A stretch of DNA of 64,000 nt, taken from Winogradskyella vincentii. GTDB lineage: Bacteria > Bacteroidota > Bacteroidia > Flavobacteriales > Flavobacteriaceae. Below the pieces are notes generated by a model. The model made no database searches. It was not told where the DNA came from and saw only the letters and a program-made list of their open reading frames with translations. Each line of letters starts with the position of its first letter. Within the stretch, counting starts at the first letter, position 1. A program made the translations under genes and the position numbers. Below are positions 54,402-62,259 of the stretch, in pieces. The stretch covers positions 310,001-374,000 of the forward strand of contig NZ_JAIUJS010000002.1 in assembly GCF_020166345.1 (NCBI RefSeq). The letters run 5' to 3'.

Positions 54402-55076
54402 TTAAGCCTTACCACCATCTAATTTATCTTGTAACGCTTTTAATTCATCCCACTTTCCGTCAGCAGCTAATTTAGCTTGAGCTGGCCAAGTGTCTGTTAC
54501 GTGGTTTCCGCGTACACCTGCAATGATTTCAGAAATTGCTTCTGGCTTAGCTTTTGCCAATTCAGCGAAAGTTGAAATACCTCCTTCAACTAGTGTTGAA
54601 GCAATTTTAGGTCCAATACCTTCAATTTTCTTTAAGTCATCTGCTTTTCCAGTTGCCTTTTTTGTAGCAGGTTTTGCCTTTGGTGCTGCAGCCTTAGCTT
54701 TTGGTTCAGGTTTTTTCACTTCAGCTTTCTTAGTTTCCTTTTTCGGAGCTGCTTTCTTTGCACCTGAAGCTGTAATACCTTCAATTACAATTTCTGTTAA
54801 TGACTGTCTGTGGCCATTTTTAACTCGGTAACCTTTACGTCTTTTCTTCTTGAAAACGATTACCTTATCACCTTTAAGGTGCTTTAAGACTTTTGCACTG
54901 ACTTGTGCACCGTCTATAGCTGGGGCGCCTAAAGTAACATCGTTACCATTTCCTATTAGAAGAACATTATCGAAAGATACTTTCTTTCCTTCTTCAGCAG
55001 ATAAACGGTTAACAAAAACTTTTTGGTCTTTTTCAACTTTGAATTGATGCCCTGCTATCTCTACAATTGCGTACAT
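54402..55076 (-). CDS. rplU: 50S ribosomal protein L21 with C-terminal helix-hairpin-helix extension
   Basis: Ribosomal protein of 224 residues, twice the usual length. The canonical L21 domain (about 1-102) is complete, with VIVFKKKRRKGYRVKNGHRQSLTEIVI. It is followed by a Lys/Ala/Pro-rich linker (about 105-150) and a helix-hairpin-helix-like domain (about 150-224, DDLKKIEGIGPKIASTLVEGG). The extension is seen in several Bacteroidota L21 proteins; its function is unknown. An upstream promoter and a leader hairpin are visible. Confidence 0.95.
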   Translation of the reverse strand: MYAIVEIAGHQFKVEKDQKVFVNRLSAEEGKKVSFDNVLLIGNGNDVTLGAPAIDGAQVSAKVLKHLKGDKVIVFKKKRRKGYRVKNGHRQSLTEIVIEGITASGAKKAAPKKETKKAEVKKPEPKAKAAAPKAKPATKKATGKADDLKKIEGIGPKIASTLVEGGISTFAELAKAKPEAISEIIAGVRGNHVTDTWPAQAKLAADGKWDELKALQDKLDGGKA

Positions 55077-55114
55077 AGCGTAACGTTTTTATTATTTTGT
55101 TTAAAAATTAAATA

Positions 55115-55133
55115 GCTTTCTTTTTCAGAAAGC
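55115..55133 (-). promoter_or_regulatory. Hairpin at the 5' end of the rplU mRNA leader
   Basis: GCTTTCT-TTTTC-AGAAAGC, 7-bp stem and 5-nt loop. It begins at or very near the predicted transcription start and lies about 40 nt before the rplU ATG. It may stabilise the mRNA or serve as an L21/L27 feedback element; not recognised as a known leader family. Confidence 0.5.
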
Positions 55134-55138
55134 GGATG

Positions 55139-55169
55139 CAAATATACTCCTAAATTCTTAATCTACAAA
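55139..55169 (-). promoter_or_regulatory. Promoter of rplU-rpmA
   Basis: Minus-strand TTTG (55166-55169), 19-bp spacer, TATATTTG (55139-55146): a near-consensus flavobacterial promoter. Transcription would start about 55133. Confidence 0.85.
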
Positions 55170-55264
55170 CGTTTTAGGGGATTTCAGAAGGATTTTAAGT
55201 GATGGTGTTTAATTCCCGTAAAATAAGTCAATTAATTCTTACACTTTTCACATTTTATTTAGTA

Positions 55265-55292
55265 TTTGCAGCGAAATGATTCCTTATTTTTG
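55265..55292 (+). promoter_or_regulatory. Promoter of the M16 peptidase pair
   Basis: TTTG (55265-55268), 16-bp spacer, TATTTTTG (55285-55292), leaving a leader of about 70 nt before the ATG at 55367. Confidence 0.75.
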
Positions 55293-55366
55293 TTGGGCTT
55301 TGTGTAACAAAGCAACTCAAACGAAGACAAACACTAAAACAATTTAATTTTAAAAATCATTAAATA

Positions 55367-56704
55367 ATGAAAAAAAGCTTATTTACTCTAGCGCTTTTTA
55401 TGTTTGTAGGATTATATTCTACAGCTCAGAAAGTCGAATTTGAAGAGTACAAATTAGATAATGGCTTGCATGTTATCTTACATCAGGAAAATGCGGCACC
55501 AATTGTAACTGTAGGTGTGATGTATCAAGTAGGTGCAAAAGACGAGGTAGAGGGAAGAACAGGATTCGCTCATTTTTTCGAACACCTTTTATTTGAAGGT
55601 ACTGAGAATATCGAAAGAGGAGAATGGTTTAATATCGTTTCTGCAAATGGTGGAAGAAATAATGCAAACACTACTCAAGATCGTACATACTATTACGAAA
55701 CCTTCCCGTCAAATAAATTAGAGATTGGTCTTTGGATGGAAAGTGAGCGCATGCTTCACCCAATTATTGAACAAATTGGCGTAGATACTCAAAACGAGGT
55801 TGTAAAGGAAGAAAAAAGACAGCGTATAGATAATGCACCATATGGTAAAATTATCTACAGAACAGGTATAAACAATCACTTATTTAAGAAACATCCGTAC
55901 GGAAGGTCTGTAATTGGCTCAATGGATGATTTAAATGCAGCTAAACTTGATGAGTTTATTTCATTTAACGAACAATTTTATAATCCAAATAATGCGACAT
56001 TGGTTGTAGCTGGTGATATTGATGTTGAGGAAACAAAAAAAATGATCCAGGACTATTTTGGTCCAATAGAAAATAAAGCTGAAGCTAATGTTAGAAAGCC
56101 TGTTGTCGAAGATCCAATTACGGAGACACGTTATGCAACGGAGTATGATGCTAATATTCAAATACCAGCGTACATATTCTCATACATTACACCAAAATCT
56201 GTAGATAAGGATGCTTATGTATTAGACTATATTTCTTCGATATTAACTGGTGGAAACAGTTCTAGAATGTACAAGAGAATGGTAGATCAAGATAAAGTTG
56301 CGTTACAAGTTTTAGCTTTTAATCAAGCAAGTCAAGACTACGGAACTTATACTATGGGAGCCTTAATTAAAGGTGAGCCAGACTGGGATAGCCTTAAAGC
56401 AACTATGGACGAAGAAATTAAAAAACTTCAAACCGAATTAATTTCAGAGAAAGAGTATCAGAAATTAAAAAATCAATTTGAAACTAGATTTGTTAATGCA
56501 AATTCGCGTATTGAAGGTGTCGCTTCCTCGCTTGCAACATACCAAATGTTACAAGGCGATGCTAGTCGCATCAATAAGGAGTTAGATATCTACAACAGCA
56601 TTACTCGTGAGGACATAATGGCTGTTGCCAACAAATATTTAAATCCTAATCAACGTGTTGAAATAAAATATTTAGCAGGTTCAGAACCAGAAAGCGATAA
56701 ATAA
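55367..56704 (+). CDS. M16 family zinc metallopeptidase, catalytic subunit
   Basis: Exported insulinase/mitochondrial-processing-peptidase-type protease, 445 residues. The inverted zinc motif HFFEH (His69, Glu72, His73) in FAHFFEHLLFEGTEN is intact, with a downstream Glu in VKEEKRQRIDN. A signal peptide (ending STAQ) places it in the periplasm or envelope. It is followed 18 bp later by a second, non-catalytic M16 protein; such pairs act as a heterodimeric M16B protease. Substrate unknown. Confidence 0.93.
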   Translation: MKKSLFTLALFMFVGLYSTAQKVEFEEYKLDNGLHVILHQENAAPIVTVGVMYQVGAKDEVEGRTGFAHFFEHLLFEGTENIERGEWFNIVSANGGRNNANTTQDRTYYYETFPSNKLEIGLWMESERMLHPIIEQIGVDTQNEVVKEEKRQRIDNAPYGKIIYRTGINNHLFKKHPYGRSVIGSMDDLNAAKLDEFISFNEQFYNPNNATLVVAGDIDVEETKKMIQDYFGPIENKAEANVRKPVVEDPITETRYATEYDANIQIPAYIFSYITPKSVDKDAYVLDYISSILTGGNSSRMYKRMVDQDKVALQVLAFNQASQDYGTYTMGALIKGEPDWDSLKATMDEEIKKLQTELISEKEYQKLKNQFETRFVNANSRIEGVASSLATYQMLQGDASRINKELDIYNSITREDIMAVANKYLNPNQRVEIKYLAGSEPESDK

Positions 56705-56722
56705 AATAATAAGATTATAAAC

Positions 56723-58789
56723 ATGAAAAAATATATAATATTTACACTTTTAGCAGTTTTTATGGGAGCTACCGTAACTGCTCAAATTGACAGAACTAAA
56801 ATTCCTGAATCCGGACCAATGCCAGAGGTTAATCTTGGTGAGGCTAAAGAATTTAAATTAAAGAATGGCTTAACCGTATTGGTAGTTACAGATTCAAAAC
56901 TACCATCATTAAATTGGAATTTAAACCTTAACAATCCACCTGTTTATGAAGGTGATAAAGCTGGTGTTCAGTCACTAACTAGCGCATTAATGGGTAAGGA
57001 AACTCAATTGACTTCTAAAGATGATTTTAGTGAAAAAATTGATTTCCTTGGTGCAAGCATGAACGTTAGTCCAAATGGTGGATTTGGATTTTGTCTGTCT
57101 AAATATACAGATCAAGTTTTCAGTTTATTTGCTGAGGCGGCTTTACAGCCAAAATTCACACAAGAGGAATTAGATTTTGAAAAAGAGCAGCTAATAGAAG
57201 GTATTAAGTCTGGAGAGAATAGTGCTGCGGCAATTGCTGGTAATGTAAGAAGCGCATTATTATATGGTAAAAACCATGCGGCAGGTGAGATAATTACCGA
57301 AGAAACCGTAAATAATGTAACATTAGAAGATGTAAACAATTTTTACAAAGAAAGATTTAAGCCATCAAACGGCTATATCTTATTCTCAGGAGACATCACT
57401 GAAAAACAAGCAAAATCATTACTTAAGAAATATTTTAGGGATTGGGATAAAGGAAGTGTAGAAACACCAGAGTATCCTTCATTTGAGGATGTACCAACTA
57501 CAGAAATCAATTTTGTAGATGTACCAAATGCAGTACAAACAGAATTGGCAGTTATGAGCGTATCACCCTTAAAAATGAGTGATGAGGATTACCATGCAGC
57601 ATTGGTTACTAATTATATTTTAGGTGGTGCTTTTGGTTCGTATTTAAATATGAATCTTAGGGAAGATAAAGGTTATACCTATGGAGCAAGATCTTCATTA
57701 GGTACAGGTAGATATTACAATTCTTCGTTCAGAGCAACAACGAAAGTTAGAAATGAGATTACAGATAGTGCTGTAGTAGAAACTTTAAAAGAAATCAAGC
57801 GTATTAGAACTGAGCCTGTAGACGCTGAAATTTTAGCAAATGCTAAGGCTAAGTTTTTAGGTAGTTTTATTCTTGAGTCAGAAGATAAGGCTGTAGCAGC
57901 AAGACGTGCTCTTAGAATAAGAACTAACAATCTTCCTGAAGATTTTTACAAAAATTACATTGCGAATATTGACAAAGTTACAATAGAAGATGTTCAACGT
58001 GTGGCAGATAAGTATTTAGCGGATGATAAAGCTAGAATTGTTCTAGTTGGTAAGGCAGCAGATGTTTTAGAAAACGTTGAGAAGATAGAATGGAACGGTA
58101 AGAAACTTCCGGTTAAATATTTCGACAAGGAAGCAAATCCTACAGATAGACCAGAAACAGTTGTTTTACCTGAAGGGTTAACAGCAGAAACTGTATTAAA
58201 TAATTATTTAACTGCTATTGGAGGAAAAGAGGCTATTGATAAAACAACATCTTTAATTCTAAAGTATGAAGCATCAGCAATGGGTAATACTATTGTCAGT
58301 GAAGAAAAGAAATTGGATGGAAAGGCGTCTCAAGTTTTATCAATGGGAGGAAACCCAATGATGACAGTTATTATGACAAAGGATAAGGCAACAATGAACA
58401 AAAATCCTTTGCCAGAAAATATGGCGACTGACATGAGCGTTTTAGCCGGATTATTCCCAGAACTTAACATGCTATCATCAGATAAAGTTAAACTTGCAGG
58501 TATTGAAGCCGTAGACGGAAAAGATGCTTATAAAGTTGATGTTTCTGGAGATGTAATTTCACTGTCTTTTTATTACGATGTAGAAAGTGGTTTAAAAGTC
58601 AAGGAAGTTCAAACAACTAATATGCAAGGTCGTACTCAAAGTCAAGAAACGATGTTAAAAGATTACCAGACTTACGAAGGATTGAAATTTCCAAATGTTA
58701 GAGCTGGAAGTCAAATGGGTCAGGTTATAGAATTTAAACTTATTGAAGTTAAAATTAACGAAGGTGTATCAGACCAGGATTTTGATTAA
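56723..58789 (+). CDS. M16 family peptidase-like subunit (non-catalytic) with C-terminal lipoprotein-like domain
   Basis: Exported protein of 688 residues with a signal peptide ending TAQI. The M16 fold is present but the HxxEH motif is replaced around LTSALMGKETQLTSKDDF, so the subunit lacks the zinc site. It contains the R/Y region YTYGARSSLGTG used for substrate binding by M16B partners. A C-terminal domain (about 490-688, YLTAIGGKEAIDKTTSLIL, ending DQDFD) is beta-rich, LolA-like in style and not in the catalytic subunit. It is paired with the catalytic gene upstream. Confidence 0.9.
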   Translation: MKKYIIFTLLAVFMGATVTAQIDRTKIPESGPMPEVNLGEAKEFKLKNGLTVLVVTDSKLPSLNWNLNLNNPPVYEGDKAGVQSLTSALMGKETQLTSKDDFSEKIDFLGASMNVSPNGGFGFCLSKYTDQVFSLFAEAALQPKFTQEELDFEKEQLIEGIKSGENSAAAIAGNVRSALLYGKNHAAGEIITEETVNNVTLEDVNNFYKERFKPSNGYILFSGDITEKQAKSLLKKYFRDWDKGSVETPEYPSFEDVPTTEINFVDVPNAVQTELAVMSVSPLKMSDEDYHAALVTNYILGGAFGSYLNMNLREDKGYTYGARSSLGTGRYYNSSFRATTKVRNEITDSAVVETLKEIKRIRTEPVDAEILANAKAKFLGSFILESEDKAVAARRALRIRTNNLPEDFYKNYIANIDKVTIEDVQRVADKYLADDKARIVLVGKAADVLENVEKIEWNGKKLPVKYFDKEANPTDRPETVVLPEGLTAETVLNNYLTAIGGKEAIDKTTSLILKYEASAMGNTIVSEEKKLDGKASQVLSMGGNPMMTVIMTKDKATMNKNPLPENMATDMSVLAGLFPELNMLSSDKVKLAGIEAVDGKDAYKVDVSGDVISLSFYYDVESGLKVKEVQTTNMQGRTQSQETMLKDYQTYEGLKFPNVRAGSQMGQVIEFKLIEVKINEGVSDQDFD

Positions 58790-58810
58790 TTCTTTAATTA
58801 AATTATAAGG

Positions 58811-58840
58811 AAAAGCCGAAGTTTTACTTCGGCTTTTCTT
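58811..58840. terminator. Terminator overlapping the end of the EamA gene
   Basis: AAAAGCCGAAG (58811-58821) pairs with CTTCGGCTTTT (58827-58837), 5-nt loop, 11-bp stem. The loop and right half lie in the last codons of the convergent EamA gene (stop at 58824-58826), encoding KPK near its C-terminus. T-rich sequence follows on the plus strand; it terminates the M16 operon. Confidence 0.85.
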
Positions 58841-59720
58841 TTGCTTTATTTCGTTTATGGGCTAAGTAAACCCCAACTAATATTAAAATTGCAGCCATAC
58901 CTTGTATAAAGCTAAAGGCTTCCCCATCTAAGATGCCCCAAATTAATGCTACAATTGGCATAATATAAGTGACTGAAGATGCAAAAACAGGTGTTGATAT
59001 TTGTACTAGTTTATTATACACCACCTTTGCTATTGCAGTACCAAAAAGAGAAAGTATTGTTACATATATTAAAGACGGTACAAACTCAGGGTGATTAAAA
59101 GTTTTTTCAGCAAAGAAATCTGTAAATAACAAAATCACAAAAGCAGGAATAATTATAAAAACATAATTTCCAGCAGCTATTGCAAGTGGTTTTACATCTT
59201 GAAGATAGCGCTTAATAATATTGGTATTTGCAGCATACATCAATGTTGATGCTATTACAAAAAATGCATACAAGTAATTTTGATTGGGATTGAGTTCAGC
59301 TCCTTTTGAAATCAATATTGCAGTACCAATAAAACCAATTATTACTCCAAGAATTTGTCTTTTGGTTGATGCGATTTTAAAAACCGCAAAACCTAATAGT
59401 ATTGTATTAAGAGGTACAAGCGAATTGAGAATAGATGTTACTGCACTATCTATTTCAGTCTCTGCAATTGCAAAGAAAAAGGCAGGTATAAACGAGCCTA
59501 GTAAACCAGAAATCAAAAGCCATTTCCATTTGTCCTTAGGTATTTCTTTTAATTTGTAGAAACCCACAGAAAGTAAAATTAGACCTGTGATTATTGTTCG
59601 TAAGGCTCCAAGCTGATATGCTGTTAAACCCAACAGCGCTTTTTTTATTAAAATAAATGAGCTACCCCAAATAATTGACAGGATGAGAAGGTAAATCCAC
59701 TTGGTATTAGGGTTTTTCAT
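58824..59720 (-). CDS. EamA/DMT family transporter
   Basis: Inner-membrane transporter of the drug/metabolite superfamily, 298 residues with about ten hydrophobic segments and two EamA repeats (SIIWGSSFILIKKAL; IASTLMYAANTNIIKRYL). The ATG at 59720 is preferred over the longer frame starting at 59777, since MKNPNTKWIYLLILSIIWGSSF is the usual N-terminus. Substrate unknown. The C-terminus KAKEKPK is encoded over a terminator. Confidence 0.9.
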   Translation of the reverse strand: MKNPNTKWIYLLILSIIWGSSFILIKKALLGLTAYQLGALRTIITGLILLSVGFYKLKEIPKDKWKWLLISGLLGSFIPAFFFAIAETEIDSAVTSILNSLVPLNTILLGFAVFKIASTKRQILGVIIGFIGTAILISKGAELNPNQNYLYAFFVIASTLMYAANTNIIKRYLQDVKPLAIAAGNYVFIIIPAFVILLFTDFFAEKTFNHPEFVPSLIYVTILSLFGTAIAKVVYNKLVQISTPVFASSVTYIMPIVALIWGILDGEAFSFIQGMAAILILVGVYLAHKRNKAKEKPK

Positions 59721-59816
59721 ACAAAAACAAGGTAAATGAATCACAAAAATCGTTAATTCTTTACCAAGTAAGCACAAGATTTATTAGATTTAGCGCAAAT
59801 TTAAGATTTACAATTT

Positions 59817-60332
59817 ATGAACACATTAAAGAATCTTTCTGTCGTTTTAATTCTGGCTTTTATTATTACAGCTTGTAAGAACGATGCCCAGCCAGAAGTT
59901 AAAACTGTTGATGTTGAAGTTACCAAAAAAGAGGTTTCAGAGACATTGGATCCAAATGCCACTTATGCCAAGGTAGAGTTTGGTATTGATGGTATGACCT
60001 GCGCTATGGGATGTGCAAAGACCATAGAAAAGAAAATGGCTAAAATGGAAGGCGTAAAGTCTGCAAAAGTAGATTTTGATAAGCGTTTAGCTATGGTAGA
60101 GTATGATGAGGCTAAAGTTTCACCAGAGTCATTAGAAGAAACAGTTACAAGTGTAGCTGATATTTACAAAGTTAAAGACATGAAAAAGGTGGACAACTTT
60201 GCAGGTGAAAAGAAAGCTTGTAAAGAAGACTGCGACAAAGCATGTTGTGCCAATAAAACGGAAGCTGAAAAGAAAGCTTGTAAAGAAGATTGCAACAAAG
60301 CATGTTGTGCCAAAGAAAAACAGGGTAAGTAA
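59817..60332 (+). CDS. HMA-domain lipoprotein with Cys-rich C-terminal repeats
   Basis: Predicted lipoprotein of 171 residues (lipobox ITAC, Cys20). The heavy-metal-associated domain (about 50-120) has GMTCAMGCAKTIEKKMAKMEGV with the metal cysteines spaced CxxxC (Cys62, Cys66) instead of CxxC. The C-terminus has two near-identical repeats (KKACKEDCDKACCA and KKACKEDCNKACCA) with four cysteines each. A metal-binding role in the periplasm is likely, metal unknown. It is divergent from the EamA gene, and a terminator follows. Confidence 0.85.
   Translation: MNTLKNLSVVLILAFIITACKNDAQPEVKTVDVEVTKKEVSETLDPNATYAKVEFGIDGMTCAMGCAKTIEKKMAKMEGVKSAKVDFDKRLAMVEYDEAKVSPESLEETVTSVADIYKVKDMKKVDNFAGEKKACKEDCDKACCANKTEAEKKACKEDCNKACCAKEKQGK
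60207..60313 (+). repeat. Two 47-bp near-identical direct repeats, period 60 bp
   Basis: Bases 60207-60253 and 60267-60313 differ at two positions in the coding sequence of the HMA lipoprotein and encode the Cys-rich motif. The exact 60-bp period suggests a recent duplication. Confidence 0.8.
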
Positions 60333-60355
60333 TATAACCCTTAACATTATAATTG

Positions 60356-60390
60356 AAATGCCTTCCTTTTTTTAGGAGGGCATTTTTATT
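60356..60390. terminator. Bidirectional terminator after the HMA lipoprotein
   Basis: AAATGCCTTCC (60356-60366) pairs with GGAGGGCATTT (60375-60385), one G-U pair, T-rich tail; between two convergent genes. Confidence 0.8.
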
Positions 60391-60748
60391 TTACTTGATA
60401 AAGAACAAAGGCCAAGATTAAGCAAGCAAATGGTAATGTCCAGATTAAATATATAGACATTGGCTTAGACTTAAATTTTGCATTAAGCACATTCCGTTTT
60501 TTGCCATTAAAGCGCATCCAATTCTTAAAAAGCACAAAAATACTCACTAAAAGAAATAAGGTCCAGAATTTAAAAGAAGACATGGTTATTAACTTCATTT
60601 GACGAGCAAAGGCCATAAAGAAGGTGCCTAATAATAAAAGTATAGAAAGTTCTAAAAGATTAATATAAAACAGGGCCAAAGAGAGACTTCGCCTTCCCAA
60701 TCTTTCTTTGTAATGTCGTAGGATCGATATGTAATAATTATCAAGCAT
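60386..60748 (-). CDS. Small membrane protein of unknown function
   Basis: A 120-residue protein with a positively charged N-terminus (MLDNYYISILRHYKERLGRR) and three hydrophobic segments (about 30-47, 61-77, 98-116), separated by a Lys-rich cytosolic stretch. No family recognised. Flanked by terminators on both sides, hence a single-gene unit. Confidence 0.65.
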   Translation of the reverse strand: MLDNYYISILRHYKERLGRRSLSLALFYINLLELSILLLLGTFFMAFARQMKLITMSSFKFWTLFLLVSIFVLFKNWMRFNGKKRNVLNAKFKSKPMSIYLIWTLPFACLILAFVLYQVK

Positions 60749-60761
60749 TTCTCATTAAACT

Positions 60762-60796
60762 AAAAACCACATCTTTAATTACAAAGATGTGGTTTT
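60762..60796 (-). terminator. Terminator downstream of the TonB/DUF5689 unit
   Basis: AAAACCACATCTTT (60763-60776) pairs with AAAGATGTGGTTTT (60783-60796), 14-bp perfect stem, 6-nt loop. On the minus strand it precedes the 60748 start of the small membrane protein and follows the DUF5689 gene stop. Confidence 0.85.
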
Positions 60797-60820
60797 AAAT
60801 CCATTTTATAATGGTTTATT

Positions 60821-62215
60821 TTAATTACCGGTAACAACGATGTTATCTAAATGATATCTGGTTGTAGCACTTGGATCTGATCCTTCATAAAAGAAACCAA
60901 ATACTGCAGTACCTTCAACACATGAAATATTAACTGGCCCAACAGATTCAAAATCTCCAAATGTACTTGATGGCCCAACAGGAATAGTTGCATCTAAAAG
61001 CGACCATGTTGCGGTTGTAGGGTCACCTGCATAATCTGTAGAAACCCAAACCGAAAGGTTAGTACCATTATCAAAATTAGATTGAACATCAAATGAAATT
61101 TCTTCACCTGTAGTGGAATCCATGTCAATAGCTGGTGTTACCAACCAAACATTAGCTTCGGTATTGCCCGAACTAAATGCTGAAATACGAGAGTAGAAGT
61201 TACCACTAAAGCTACTGATAAACCAATCTGTACTAGTTCCATTAATATTAATATTATCCCAGCCTTCAGAATCGTAAGTTCCAAAGCCTTCAAAATCTTC
61301 CTCAAAAATAACGGCACCTCCACCAGAAGGACCAGTACATTCTAAGAAATCTGGATCGCATCGGTTTTCATTATCAAAAACAATATCCTCAGGAGAATTT
61401 ACAACGATGGTATAGAAATCATCAAAGAAATCTCTAGTTAGTACAGCAGATATAGAACCACGATTTGCAGGTAATGTTAAGCCTTTAAAATCTGAAAATG
61501 TACTTGTGCTCATAATAACAGTTGTTCCATTAGCACAACTTTCAATCGTACGCTCACCATCAAATTCATCTGAGTCTTCCGCGGCAAAGGTTAGTGGATT
61601 ATCACCCAATACATCATTACGATTAAATTGCATGTCATTTAATCTTATAAATAGATTTTCAAGGTCATTAGAAAAATCACTAATTTCTACATCTAAAGGA
61701 ACAATAGTAGCAACCTCAGGATCTAAGATAATATGTTCTGCTCTTTGAGCGGCTGCAATTTTGTCAATTCCATTTCCAGCAGCTCTTCCTAATTGCAATA
61801 CGCCATTGTCCTCAGCAATTGTTAGGCCGTCTAATTTAATGTACACCTTTCTACCAAATTCATAAATGGTATATAATGGATTAACATCTATTTGCACAAC
61901 AACACCTGCTGTTGGATTTTCGGCTTTATCTTGGAGCACTAATTCTTCGAAAAAGTTACCACCTTCATCACTAGAAATAACATATCCTGACGTATATACA
62001 TCAAAATTTGGATTATCTTCAAAGGTATATGCTTCGCCAGATTGATTAAAGAAACCTAGAACCGCATCAATATCAATCATTTGGTCATCAGGCCCAAACT
62101 CTACCTCATTTACCGTTAAATTAGGCAAGTTATATTCATCATCTTCTACACAGGCTGTAAACACTAATAGACCTATTAGTAAAAGCGTTAGTTTATTTAT
62201 TTTCAATGTTTTCAT
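60821..62215 (-). CDS. DUF5689 / choice-of-anchor J lipoprotein
   Basis: Predicted lipoprotein of 464 residues (lipobox FTAC, Cys22). The N-terminal half (about 35-285) is the DUF5689 domain (an OB-fold-like region, VYTSGYVISSDEGGNFFEELVLQDK) and the C-terminal half (about 300-464) is a choice-of-anchor-J domain (EGWDNININGTSTDWFISSFSGNFY, WLVTPAIDMDSTTG). It follows the TonB-dependent receptor gene with a 44-bp gap, the usual order in Bacteroidota, so it is probably the receptor's surface partner. Ligand unknown. Confidence 0.88.
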   Translation of the reverse strand: MKTLKINKLTLLLIGLLVFTACVEDDEYNLPNLTVNEVEFGPDDQMIDIDAVLGFFNQSGEAYTFEDNPNFDVYTSGYVISSDEGGNFFEELVLQDKAENPTAGVVVQIDVNPLYTIYEFGRKVYIKLDGLTIAEDNGVLQLGRAAGNGIDKIAAAQRAEHIILDPEVATIVPLDVEISDFSNDLENLFIRLNDMQFNRNDVLGDNPLTFAAEDSDEFDGERTIESCANGTTVIMSTSTFSDFKGLTLPANRGSISAVLTRDFFDDFYTIVVNSPEDIVFDNENRCDPDFLECTGPSGGGAVIFEEDFEGFGTYDSEGWDNININGTSTDWFISSFSGNFYSRISAFSSGNTEANVWLVTPAIDMDSTTGEEISFDVQSNFDNGTNLSVWVSTDYAGDPTTATWSLLDATIPVGPSSTFGDFESVGPVNISCVEGTAVFGFFYEGSDPSATTRYHLDNIVVTGN

Positions 62216-62259
62216 TTTTTTTGTCTTTGTAAAGTTAAAGATTGTGTTTTAATATTTTT

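Noticed and set aside
56723..58789. Second M16 gene as a pseudogene because HxxEH is missing
   Set aside because: It has an intact reading frame and is the usual non-catalytic partner in M16B pairs.
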